Notes under the pieces: generated by a model | The model's input: only the letters and a program-made list of their open reading frames with translations | Databases searched by the model: none | Told to the model about the DNA's origin: nothing | Position numbers and translations under genes: made by a program | Shown here: piece after piece, positions 31,369 to 42,323 of the stretch | Layout of the letters: each line of letters starts with the position of its first letter | How positions within the stretch are numbered: position 1 is the first letter of the stretch | From: Dactylorhiza incarnata | Lineage: Eukaryota > Streptophyta > Magnoliopsida > Asparagales > Orchidaceae | NCBI GenBank assembly: GCA_033032865.1 | Contig: JAWHQI010000065.1 | Span: 1,116,001 to 1,180,000, forward strand | Reading direction: 5' to 3' | Length of the DNA: 64,000 nt

Positions 31369-32658
31369 ATGGCGCTTCATGATCTCGCATCTTCTAGAGG
31401 GGATAAGTTTTATGAAAATGAAAAATCATTATCACCACCTATATTTATGGGTGAAAATTATAATGTGTGGAAAACTCTTATGGAAAAATTTCTTAAATCT
31501 TTGGATATTGAAGTTTGGAATATTACAATTAAAATGCCCCCAATTATTCTAAATAAAAATGAAATATTTTTAAATGCCAAATCTATGAATAGTCTATATT
31601 GTGCACTACATCAAAATATTTTCAAACTTATTTATACGCTTCCTACTGCTTTTGAAGTTTGAAAATTTCTTGAGAATTCTTATAGTCTTACCTCCACAGA
31701 TGATGAACAAGAGCAACTTCTTATGGATCCAAGAGAAGAATCCGATGAGGACTCATGCTTGGAGGAAGATCTATCTAAGAGAGAAGAATTCAACGTCACA
31801 ATATTGGACTCAAATGATGGCAACACATCAAGCAAAAGAGAAGACAGAAATTCAACTATGGAAGAGGAATGTCAAGAAGATGTCAAAGGAACCTTTGGTT
31901 CAAATCTTGCCTCATCTCATAGCAAGGTAAGAAAATCAAAATCTTCTCTTTTTGTAACAAGTTCCATTTCTACTTTTTGCATACGTGAAATTGCTAAACG
32001 TAAAATTTTAAAGTTGAAAATTGCTAATTCCAAATTACGTTTAGAAAATAAAACTTTAAAAGAAAATGTTAAAGTAGAATCAAGTATTGATGTGTTAAAT
32101 TCTCTTTCATGCTCTTTAGTTGAAATTCCTACTCCTTGTTTTGATTTTAATGATCTTAAAGAAAAATTCAAGGATTTTGAAAAAGTGCTTTTAATTTCAA
32201 AAGAACACAATGAAAAAGTGATAATTGAAAATAATGTTCTATCTTATAAACTAGAATCTCTAAAATCACATGTGCAAAAAATTTCAAATGATTTTTAAAA
32301 TCTTTTTTCTAGTTTATCCTCAAAATTGTATAAAGCGTCTACTAGTGTTTCAAACTTTATAAATCATGAACCAAGTAGAATATTTATTTCTAATCCTCAT
32401 TTAGCATCTCCCAACAAAGACTTAAATGTTCTCAAATTTCCTATAAGTAATACTTCTGAAAATAATTATGGAAATTTGAAGTATAAGAATATTAAACCAA
32501 AGTATGAATGGAGGCCCAAAATTAAAGATAAAACATTAACCTTATTTGAAAGAACCCATTCATCACTATCTCCCCAAAAGCCAACACGATGTATTTGGGT
32601 ACCCAAAGGAACCATCGCACTTGGTCCCCTTTGGATACCTAAATCTCTCATTCACTAG
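31369..32658 (+). pseudogene. gag: SireN gag, internally shortened, two stops
   Basis: A single frame of 430 codons from ATG 31369. The N-terminus is a copia Gag UBN2-like start (PIFMGENYNVWKTLMEKFL). It then jumps, after TGA at 31660, to an acidic linker (DPREESDEDSCLEEDL). A long Lys/Glu coiled-coil-like region follows (about 31980-32290: KIANSKLRLENKTLKENV). TAA interrupts at 32296, and a C-terminus with YEWRPKIK and CIWVPKG comes next. The zinc knuckles and most of the capsid domain are absent. The frame ends soon after the WVPK motif that marks the gag/pol boundary in the other elements. Confidence 0.8.
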
Positions 32659-35600
32659 GAATCATTGTATTGCATGAAGTAGGAATAAATTAAAAATGAA
32701 ATATCATTACTCTACTTCATGATATGCTTAATTGTTTTTTCTTTTGTTTATTTTTTATTTTTGAGCCAACACACTATGATCACTTTATATATCATGAGAT
32801 ATGACTTTCATTTTAAGCCTAATGTTTAACAAATCAAATTGAATTAAATTGAACATAAAGTCATAATTTTTTGTAAAGTGATCTATCTTTTCTTTTTCTA
32901 TGTTTTATCCTTGTAAAATCCATTGCCAATAAATGTCTTATATTATCATTATAAATTGAATGCTAAATTTGCTAAATGATATTATGAAGACTAATTAAAT
33001 TACTTTCAAAATTGGATTTAAATGGACTTTTAGGGGTCTTAGGCTAAAATATTAAATATACAACTTATTGCATAATTGTCTATTTTCTTTGTTGCATATG
33101 ATAGCCCCTATAATGAAAAATTATAATTGAAAAATTACAAAAATGATGAATATGATTTCACACACTCCACCTTGATCTATTAATATCCTATGCTAAAATT
33201 CATTATTATCATATATCATAATTCATTATCTATCAAGAATTATCATGAATCAACTATTTCTATCAACCTTAGGATTTATGAAATATATGATGGCGATTGG
33301 TATTATAGTTTCATATCTTGTTTAGTGTGTGTGATGTGCATCTCTATTGTTTGCATGAATCTCATCATATTTAGACTTTAAAATTAACTTGACATTAACA
33401 AGATGAAATCAAATAGAATTGCCTCTTCATTCTAGGTCTATAAATTTTCAAAACTCTATAATTGATTATAGGCAAACCAATTATATATATTTAACATATT
33501 TTGCATAACATCCAAATTCATTATCCTAGCTGCATCTCTTGGTATATTCTCAATTTAGTGTCTATGCTAGGATTATCAATATAGTGACATGCTAAAGGTA
33601 GAGAAATTTGAACTTTAAAATTCATGAGTACAATGTGGTTTCAAAATCCACTATATGTTCTAAAACTAAAACAAACTCATGTTTTATGAATCGATCCTTA
33701 GACTAAAACGCTTAGTATATCCATAATCATTAACTCATGACTTGTGTCTCACAATAGAGAGGGCGTAGGATTGTGTGCATTAGAGACCTAACCTCTAAGT
33801 CATGTCTTGTCCTTAACCGGGGAGGGTTACAGTAAGGCCTTGCGAGGCACTGGGGGAAAGAGTGCTAGGTTGAGTGTCGTCTTTTGTATGCATATGGGAT
33901 TAACACCCCAACCTACGACATGCATGCATCTCCTCATGCCCATCTGTCACTTAGTACGGGGCTAGAGTGTAGTCATGTAGTTAAGGTATCTTGATCTTAG
34001 ATATGCTTATATTATATTCATTGCATGAACTTTATCTCACTCTTTATACTTAAATCATGCATATTTATTTTTGTTCTAACATTGCATCTTGTGTTTGCAT
34101 ATTTTATTATTTTGAGCTTTAATGATTTTACAAAACACAAGTATTTGAAAACTCACCAAAAACATGTTAAAAGAGCCTTCAAATCTAATCAATATACTCT
34201 GAAACTTCAACTGAAGGAAGGTATCTTTATAATACAAATGAATTGTGAAAAATGTTTTTCAAAATATCAAAATTTGTAGTTTTGTCTCGGCGTTAAGGAG
34301 CTAACGCCTGGCGTTAGCTCCTTTGCTCCAATTTTTTTTGAATAATTTCTGGTATTGTTTTAATGTTGTGTGTTTTTATTTCTCTGTTTGTAAAGGGTTT
34401 TCTATCTTTTTATTTCCATTAAAACAAAATTTTATTTCTTTTCAATTTTTTTTTTGTATTTTCTCATGCATTATTTTGGGATTATTTCTCTGGCATAGAA
34501 TATCATCTACTGATAGGGCTAAAAAAACTTCTATGTTTTCCTGAAAATATTTAAATTTGAATATTTAAAAACAAATACAAAATTACAAAACAATTTCAAA
34601 GAATAAACATATGTTTTTCTCTTTATGCGTGACTATTGTTTTGTACTTATATAAAAATTAAAAAAATATTTAGAAATTGATTGTTATTCATTGCCATTGT
34701 CAAAGATGATTAATTATATCAATTAAAGATTAAATACAATGTTTAATTTAACTCTCAAGTTTCTTAAAAAACTTTGTTTTGTATTTGTCATGCCTTGAAA
34801 ATTATCTTGTTATGTGCAATGAATTGATTGTAGACAAACATGCGTAGAAACGCTTAGCATGCCTCTAAGTATGAGTAATGTATTATGTTTGATAATGATT
34901 CATTCACTCACTTATTTTTTTATAAATTACATGTGTTTACAATCTTATTCTTACATGATTGTATAATGTAATAACATAAGTAATTAAAATGCTTAAATAG
35001 ATTACATACACAACATTGAATTGGTTATTACAATTCTTTGTCTTTCGTGCACTTATTCTTAAGAGAAATGTAGTTGAAAATGCTATGTTTGCAAAACAAG
35101 TGAATTCAGAGTCCTTAGTCACTAAACTAAAAAACAAACAATAAATGACAAGGAAAACTCCACCAAGCACTACTCACCCTCCTGATAAGTCTTAGTGAGC
35201 ATTGTGAGGTTGGGCACTTTGGATAAGAATTGTAAAGTGTCTTGTAACAAACAATTTATACACCACTTCTCTTAGTACACCAGGATCACAAAAAATGAAA
35301 ATAAAGCTAAACAGTATAAAAGTGATCCTCAAGCACTACTTTGCACCCTGATAAGTCTTAATAAGCATTGTGTGTGCATAGCACCTTGGTAGTTGTACTA
35401 TTTATTCATGTGCATTGAAATATTATGGAAGTAATAGTATTTGTGTATTTTAATGTTGTGTTAATTCATTATATATGTTATGTGTTTTTGATTGATTCAC
35501 CTGTATACTTTATCAAAACACTATTTTGTACACATTATTATCTTTCATAAAACTTCTACTCCTGAGAATTGGATCCTAATGCGCATATACACTATTCTCT

Positions 35601-36119
35601 ACAAACTTAAGTAAATGCACTAGATAACAAAGCATGACCGCTACAATGTTTATGTTTACTTAAAATGCAAATTTTATTATATTGTAGTTTATGTATCTTT
35701 TCTTGATAGTATAAAATCATGCTTGCAATTTTATCTTAATGGAATAGCATCTCTTGAATCTATAACTCAAACATCAACTTTTCAAATTTAAAACTCATTA
35801 TCCATTATATGATTTTATCTTCTAAAATGATGTTTATGTTTAAGAGTGCTTATTATATTCTTCTGCTAAGTTTATCATTTATGCTCATTCATGTCTATTA
35901 TTCTTAACACCGTGCTATTCTTTTCAACAAGTGGTATCTTAAAATAGAATGCTTACTTTATCATGTCAGTCATGTTGCTTACTACTATATGTTCCATCAT
36001 GCTTATATTTTTCTTAACAAGTAGTATTTAACAAGCTTTTGATTGCAACCTATTTTTCTTCTCGACATAGAACATATTACTTCTTATTGCACACTCTCAC
36101 CTAAACCTTCTTTTGATAC
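32659..36119 (+). other. SireN non-coding interior
   Basis: About 3.5 kb of AT-rich sequence with no pol homology in any frame. It contains a perfect hairpin at 34296-34324 (GGAGCTAACGCC / GGCGTTAGCTCC). A diverged direct repeat sits around 35165-35220 and 35330-35390 (AAGCACTACT...CCCTGATAAGTCTTA). Small ORFs here look random. Confidence 0.7.
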
Positions 36120-36574
36120 TACCAAAAGGGGAGAATAAATTACATAAATCTAATCTTTAGGGGGAATACATTATAATGATTTCAAACTCAAAGAAAGTAT
36201 TTATGTAGGGGGAGTAATCATATAGGAGGTGCATACACTATCATATGCTCGATCATGACAATCCTTCAATAAGTGGTTCCTCATCAATCTTAGTAGATAT
36301 ACACTCATCCCTACCCACTTTTTCTAATAACAAAGGGGGAGAAGAAATTGAGAAATCTAGTCAAGTAGATATTTAGGGGGAGTAAATTATAAGAGAACAC
36401 TTATGTAGGGGGAGGACTTCATATAGAAAGAGTATGCATTATTGCTTTCAAATCTATCACGTTTTTAACCTGTTATCCATGCATATCTTATTAACGCACT
36501 TATCTATAAACACAAATTGTCTTAAAGTCACTAATTTCTCAAATAGGTATTTGTTATTATCAAAAGGGTGAGAT
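36120..36574 (+). other. SireN multiple polypurine tracts
   Basis: Successive tracts are AAAAGGGGAGAAT (36124), TTAGGGGGAATAC (36157), GTAGGGGGAGTAA (36206), AAAGGGGGAGAAG (36333), TTAGGGGGAGTAA (36374) and GTAGGGGGAGGAC (36407). The terminal tract CAAAAGGGTGAGAT (36561-36574) abuts the 3' LTR. Repeated PPTs are a feature reported for Sireviruses. Confidence 0.85.
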
Positions 36575-37917
36575 TGATGGAGCCTATGTTCCGCATCTCT
36601 TGGTTTGAGAATAACAAATACCGTATTGTATTTGATCTTGTATTTTGTGTGTTTATAGTGTCCAGGTTGTTCAGGTTGAATGAGGAGACAAGTCCTCGTT
36701 CATGGCCGGGCATGATCCAAGAGTGTGTACACTTTAGAAAAAGCAAAAGGATGAGTTTTGTGTGTTGATCTTAAAATGACCATAACTTTCAATCCAGGAA
36801 GAGTTACGGAACGGTCCACACCATTTCGGAGATGAGAACGACTCCATCTACAGTATGGAGGAGTTTCGGACGACAAAAATGAAGAGGAGCTATCGGATTC
36901 CGACATCTAGATGTCGGAATCCGACAACGAAAATGACGTCAGCATGACGTTGGGTATGTTCCGCACGATTTGCACGAAGAACAGTTATATCCACTGTCAG
37001 AATTCCGACATCGATGTCATCGACGACAGCTCCACGACCGTCAAATCTCGCAGAAGCATCGCATTTATGGGACAAGTGGCAGCCAGAGAAGATAACGCTG
37101 GAGGACGACATGTAGATATCAGATTCCGACAACGAAAAATATAAATTGGTTCGTTTTTCTATGGAGAACAGTTTTTCCATCATCTGAAGTACCTATACCC
37201 GAGTGCATTCCGTCCAGAGAGATCCAGAACTCTGAGAACTCCCATTTTGGCAAGAACATTCAAGAGCGAAGAAGAGACGGTCCGTGCGCAGTATCTCAGG
37301 CAATCTTTGCAAGGATTCGACGCCGTCTTCAGAGCTTCATATTTAGGGTGTTTCATATCTGAATTTCTATTTTGTATTTTATCTTATCATTTTTAATCGG
37401 AGGAGGAAATCGCCGCTTTGTGCGTGGCGTCTAAGTCCGTGTGTGGATTAGGGGAAATCGACGCCTTGCGCGTGGCGTCTAGGTCCTTGTGTGTCTTAGG
37501 AGGAAACCGCCGCCTTGCGCGTGGCGTCTAGGTCCTTGTATGGTTTATGAGTACATCTTTGCCTTGTGTGCAACGTCTAGATCATGGAGAGATCTAGGGG
37601 GAGGCTAGTAGTAAAATCTAGGAAGAGATACACTATAGTCGGTCGGTCCTTGGTTGAAGGACCGGTAAATTAAAAAGAAGTTTATTTTTATCATAGCCTT
37701 GATCTTAAGCTTTATTAAGATCAATAGTTCTTTGTATTCATCACTTGTGAAAATAAAATTTGATTTCCAATTTCCTCATGATTTTCTAAGTGATTATTTT
37801 GGTTGTGTAAAAATCTACTTGTTTATCATTGCAAAATTATCTTAATATTTTTGAAAATTTTCAAAGTAAATATTAGCCCTTATTCACCCCCCTCTAAGGG
37901 CGCTGCAAGATCCAACA
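36575..37917 (+). repeat. SireN 3' LTR (1343 bp)
   Basis: It starts TGATGGAGCCTATG and ends GATCCAACA, and matches 29969-31318 with numerous substitutions. The U5 C run is short here (TATTCACCCCCCTCTAAGG), unlike the expanded run in the 5' LTR. GAGTA follows. Confidence 0.93.
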
Positions 37918-37922
37918 GAGTA

Positions 37923-38263
37923 GACATCACAGGTGATAAGGTTGTGGATTCTTCAGAGGCAGGCTTGACTTCTGTGATCTTAGGAATGAGTGAATTAGCT
38001 CATACTGAAAACTCTTTCATACTTGCCCAATAGTCCTGATCATTTGAGAACAGATCAGACTCCCCCTGAGTTGAGGACTACCCCTGGATTGAAGACTCTC
38101 CCTGGATTGCAGGCAAGAATCTGTGTGGAGAAGATGATGTAAGAGCCAGGAAGAGTTGAGAAGTGATTGTTGGTTCCCCTTCAGAGACATGGGAGGTTTG
38201 ACATTGGTGCTCAAAAACAGTATACATTGAATCAGGTCGAGGCTTGCTGTCACCCTTCTCCCC
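37923..38263 (-). other. SireE stretch with PPT-like tracts downstream of its third ORF
   Basis: On the minus strand GTAGGGGGAGAAGGG (near 38262), CAGGGAGAGTC, CAGGGGTAGTCC and CAGGGGGAGTCTG (near 38050) follow one another. This resembles the multiple PPTs of SireN. Open frames are short. The sequence joins 29968 across SireN. Confidence 0.55.
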
Positions 38264-38494
38264 CTACATTATATCATTGAAGAAGGATATAAAGACTTCA
38301 GCAGGCAACACTGACGAGCGCAGTTCCTTCTTGATGGCTTTTGTCTGGGAAGAGAGGTTCCTTAACCTGTGATGTTGAGCACATAACTTTCGATAGAAAT
38401 CTTCTGAGAAATCCAGGTATAAAGAGGAGAGCTGAGAAAACAATGTCTCTAAAGCCAGATCAATTGCGTCAAGAATGTCTCTATTAGAGGCCAT
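38264..38494 (-). CDS. SireE short ORF after pol (76 aa)
   Basis: It starts at ATG 38494 on the minus strand (MASNRDILDAIDLALETLF) and stops before the first PPT-like tract. It is leucine-rich and probably helical. It occupies the place of the aORF start in SireA and SireC, 150 bp beyond the palindromic-word stretch, but I see no clear sequence similarity to them. It may be the N-terminal piece of a different third ORF. No known domain recognised. Confidence 0.45.
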   Translation of the reverse strand: MASNRDILDAIDLALETLFSQLSSLYLDFSEDFYRKLCAQHHRLRNLSSQTKAIKKELRSSVLPAEVFISFFNDIM

Positions 38495-38587
38495 TGATTG
38501 TTGTTGTGTACCTGCAAAGAAGGAAGAAGACAGAAGTAGAGAGGCAGAAAGAGAAGAGAGTGAGAGGGAGAGAATTCGAAAGCACAA

Positions 38588-38825
38588 TAAATTCTAACGA
38601 CTGTGTTTTTTTAGAAGATGATTCATCTTAACTTAGGATTGTGCTCGAAGCAACGTCGAAAAGAAGTGGATTCAGCGTGCCAAAATATGTCAAAGTAGCT
38701 TCTAGAAGCAAAGTCTGCGCGCGCTTTGAAAAGTCGACGTGGCATCGAGTGGAAATCAACGTGGCTTCAAATGAAAGCAACAACTATTGTGTCGAAGCAT
38801 GCATCGATATGAATTTGACGTTGCG
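38588..38825 (-). repeat. SireE pol-to-ORF3 spacer with CGTCGA-type words, right of array F junction
   Basis: It contains GTCGACGTGGCATCGAG, CATGCATCGATATG and TTTGACGTTGCG. The words resemble those of the SireE LTR (63228-63600) and continue at 42324-42420 once array F is set aside. Non-coding. Confidence 0.6.
38821..38825 (+). other. Target-site duplication TTGCG, left copy of array F
   Basis: TTGCG precedes the TGTAACGG terminus. An identical TTGCG follows the ACCGTTACA terminus at 42324-42328. Confidence 0.9.
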
Positions 38826-39063
38826 TGTAACGGTACTGGCCAGGACCGTCAACACATGACCTACAAGCCCAGTACCGCCGGCACCGACGGCCCAGGACCG
38901 TCAACAGACCTACTGGCACCGCCGGTTAAGCCTCACCCGAACGGGTTAACCACAAGCCTGCAGGCTGTGCACCCCAACCCCTCTCTGGCCCACCACAGGG
39001 CCCAGCGGGTTGTTGGAGACATACAGTCTCCCTTCGGTGAGAAGTGAGCCAGTTAAGCGGCGC

Positions 39064-39150
39064 CACGTGGACTTCCCAGGAGGTCACCCATCCCGTGACT
39101 ACTCCAGCCCGAGCACGCTTAACTACAGAATACTTTCACTTCTCATCACC
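39064..39150 (-). ncRNA. 5S rRNA-derived segment, minus sense (further copies 39732-39818, 40425-40512, 41123-41209, 41460-41546, 41967-42053)
   Basis: These are inverse partners of the plus-sense copies, each about 87 bp with the same box A and box C cores. Paired copies across one centre share private changes, e.g. 40425-40512 with 40533-40620. The copy at 41123 carries GAGCTGGGTGACC in place of GGATGGGTGACC. Confidence 0.85.
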
Positions 39151-39169
39151 AACTGAGCTGCACTCAGTT

Positions 39170-39256
39170 GGTGATGAGAAGTGAAAGTATTCCGTAGTTA
39201 AGCGTGCTCGGGCTGGAGTAGTCACGGGATGGGTGACCTCCTGGGAAGTCCACGTG
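39170..39256 (+). ncRNA. 5S rRNA-derived segment, plus sense (further copies 39839-39925, 40533-40620, 41567-41653)
   Basis: It contains AGTTAAGCGTGCTCGGGC, equivalent to the 5S box A region, and GATGGGTGACCTCCTGGGAA, equivalent to box C. The spacing is like that in plant 5S genes. The first part of 5S (upstream of about CCGTAGTTAAG) is replaced by unrelated sequence, so this is not a functional 5S gene. The internal RNA polymerase III control region could still work. The copy at 40533 has CTACTGGG and GCGCGC changes. Confidence 0.85.
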
Positions 39257-42200
39257 TCGCCGCTTAACTGGCTCACTTCTCACCGAAGGGAGACTGTATG
39301 TCTCCAACAACCCGCTGGGCCCTGTGGTGGGCCAGAGAGGGGTTGGGGTGCACGACCTGCAGGCTTGTGGTTAACCCGTTCGGGTGAGGCTTAACCGGCG
39401 GTGCCAGTAGGTCTGTTGATGGTCCTGGGCCGTCGGTGCCGGCGGTACTGGGCTGGTAGGTCATGTGTTGACGGTCCTGGCCAGTACCGTTACAAAAAGT
39501 GTACTGGCCAGGACCGTCAACACATGACCTACAAGCCCAGTACCGCCGGCACCGACGGCCCAGGACCATCAACAGACCTACTGGCACCGCCGGTTAAGCC
39601 TCACCCGAACGGGTTAACAACAAGCCTGCAGGCTGTGCACCCCAACCCCTCTCTGGCCCACCACAAGGCCCAGCGGGTTGTTGGAGACATACAGTCTCCC
39701 TTCGATGAGAAGTGAGCCAGTTAAGCGGCGACACGTGGACTTCCCACGAGGTCACCCATCACGTGACTACTCCAGCCCGAGCACGCTTAACTACGGAATA
39801 CTTTCACTTCTCATCACCAACTGAGCTGCAGCTCAGTTGGTGATGAGAAGTGAAAGTATTCCGTAGTTAAGCGTGCTCGGGCTGGAGTAGTCACGTGATG
39901 GGTGACCTCGTGGGAAGTCCACGTGTCGCCGCTTAACTGGCTCACTTCTCATCGAAGGGAGACTGTATGTCTCCAACAACCCGCTGGGCCTTGTGGTGGG
40001 CCAGAGAGGGGTTGGGGTGCACGGCCTGCAGGCTTGTTGTTAACCCGTTCGGGTGAGGCTTAACCGGCGGTGCCAGTAGGTCTGTTGATGGTCCTGGGCC
40101 GTCGGTGCCGGCGGTACTGGGCTTGTAGGTCATGTGTTGACGGTCCTGGCCAGTACCGTTACAAAAAGTGCACTTTTTGTAACGGTACTGGCCAGGACCG
40201 TCAACACATGACCTACAAGCCCAGTACCGCCGGCACCGACGGCCCAGGACCGTCAACAGACCTACTGGCGCCGCCGGTTCAGCCTCACCCCGAAGGGTTA
40301 ACCACAAGCCTGCAGGCCGTACACCCCAACCCCTCTCTGGCCTGCCACAGGGCACAGCGGGTTGTTGGGGGGGGGCACGAACCCACGCCCTCCCTTTGAT
40401 GAGAATTGAGCCAGTTAAGCGGCAGCGCGCGGACTTCCCAGGAGGTCACCCATCCCGTGAATACTCCAGCCCGAGCACGCTTAACTACGGAGTTCTTTCG
40501 ATTCTCATCACCAACTGAGCTGCAGCTCAGTTGGTGATGAGAATCGAAAGAACTCCGTAGTTAAGCGTGCTCGGGCTGGAGTATTCACGGGATGGGTGAC
40601 CTACTGGGAAGTCCGCGCGCTGCCGCTTAACTGGCTCAATTCTCATCAAAGGGAGGGCGTGGGTTCGTGCCCCCCCCCCCCAACAACCCGCTGTGCCCTG
40701 TGGCAGGCCAGAGAGGGGTTGGGGTGTACGGCATGCAGGCTTGTGGTTAACCCGTTTGGGCGAGGCTGAACCGGCGGTGCCAGTAGGTCTGTTGACGGTC
40801 CTGGGCCGTCGGTGCCGGCGGTACTGGGCTTGTAGGTCATGTGTTGACGGTCCTGGCCAGTACTGTTACAAAAAGTGCACTTTTTGTAACAGTACTGGCC
40901 AGGACCGTCAACACATGACCTACAAGCCCAGTACCGCCGGCACCGACGGCCCAGGACCGTCAACAGACCTACTGGCACCGCCGGTTCAGCCTCGCCCAAA
41001 CGGGTTAACCACAAGCCTGCAGGCCGTACACCCCAACCCTTCTCTGGCCCACCACAGGGCCCAGCGGGTTGTTGGAGACATACAGTCTCCCTTCGGTGAG
41101 AAGTGAGCCAGTTAAGCGGCGGCACGTGGACTTCCCAGGAGGTCACCCAGCTCGTGACTACTCCATCCCGAGCACGCTTAACTACAGAATACTTTCACTT
41201 CTCATCACCAACTGAGCTTTTTGTAACGGTACTGGCCAGGACCGTCAACACATGACCTACAAGCCCAGTACCGCCGGCACCGACGGCCCAGGAACGTCAA
41301 CAGACCTACTGGCACCGCCGGTTCAGCCTCACCCCGAAGGGTTAACCACAAGCCTGCAGGCCGTGCACCCCAACCCCTCTCTGGCCCACCACAGGGCCCA
41401 GCGGGTTGTTGGAGACATACAGTCTCCCTTCGGTGAGAAGTGAGCCAATTAAGCGGAGGCACGTGGACTTCCCAAGAGGTCACCCATCCCGTGATTACTC
41501 CAGCCCGAGCACGCTTAACTACGGAATACTTTCACTTCTCATCACCAACTGAGCTGCAGCTCAGTTGGTGATGAGAAGTGAAAGTATTCCGTAGTTAAGC
41601 GTGCTCGGGCTGGAGTAGTCACGGGATGGGTGACCTCCTGGGAAGTCCACGTGCCGCCGCTTAACTGGCTCACTTCTCACAGAAGGGAGACTGTATGTCT
41701 CCAACAACCCGCTGGGCCCTGTGGTGGGCCAGAGAGGGGTTGGGGTGCACGGCCTGCAGGCTTGTGGTAAACCCTTCGGGGTGAGGCCAGGACCGTCAAC
41801 ACATGACCTACAAGCCCAGTACCGCCGGTTCAGCCTCACCCCGAAGGGTTAACCACAAGCCTGCAGGTCGTGCACCCCAACCCCTCTCTGGCCCACCACA
41901 GGGCCCAGCGGGTTGTTGGAGACATACAGTCTCCCTTCGGTGAGAAGTGAGCCAGTTAAGCGGCGGCACGTGGACTTCCCAGGAGGTCACCCATCCCGTG
42001 ACTACTCCAGCCCGAGCACGCTTAACTACGGAATACTTTCACTTCTCATCACCAACTGAGCTGCAGCTCGGTGGAAGTCCACGTGCCGCCGCTTAACTGG
42101 CTCACTTCTCACCGAAGGGAGACTGTATGTCTCCAACAACCCGCTGGGCCCTGTGGTGGGCCAGAGAGGGGTTGGGGTGCACGGCCTGCAGGCTCATGGT

Positions 42201-42323
42201 TAACCATTCGGGGTGAGGCTGAACCGGCGGTGCCAGTAGGTCTGTTGACGGTCCTGGGACGTCGGTGCCGGCGGTACTGGGCTTGTAGGTCATGTGTTGA
42301 CGGTCCTGGCCAGTACCGTTACA

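Larger units (their letters stand above)
29969..37917 (+). mobile_element. SireN: non-autonomous Sirevirus-like element, gag only
   Basis: A 7.95-kb element with LTRs of 1350 and 1343 bp, tRNA-Met PBS and GAGTA duplications. It carries a shortened gag and no protease, integrase or reverse transcriptase. About 3.9 kb of AT-rich non-coding DNA fills the place of pol, and several GGGGGAG tracts precede the 3' LTR. It must rely on another element for replication. Its LTRs are visibly more diverged than those of SireA. It lies inside the 3' part of SireE. Confidence 0.92.
38826..42323 (+). mobile_element. Array F: inverted multimer of 5S-rRNA-derived units
   Basis: 3498 bp of alternating inverted copies of a unit of about 335-350 bp. 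It starts TGTAACGGTACTGG, ends with its inverse and is bordered by a 5-bp duplication. Unit boundaries: 38826-39160, 39161-39501, 39502-39828, 39829-40170, 40171-40522, 40523-40877, 40878-41217, 41218-41556, 41557-41787 (truncated), 41788-42063 (internal deletion), 42064-42323 (lost most of the 5S head). Alternation breaks once, at 41217/41218. Each unit has a 5S-like end meeting its partner at CTGCAG, and a far end meeting the next at AAAAAGTG/CACTTTTT. Possible relatives are Cassandra-type LTRs, 5S-derived SINEs or fold-back elements. The many ORFs across it are palindrome by-products. Confidence 0.88.

Noticed and set aside
39064..42053. Functional 5S rRNA gene cluster
   Set aside because: Only the box A to box C part is 5S-like; the 5' part is replaced, units alternate in orientation, and the whole is a single insertion with a target-site duplication.
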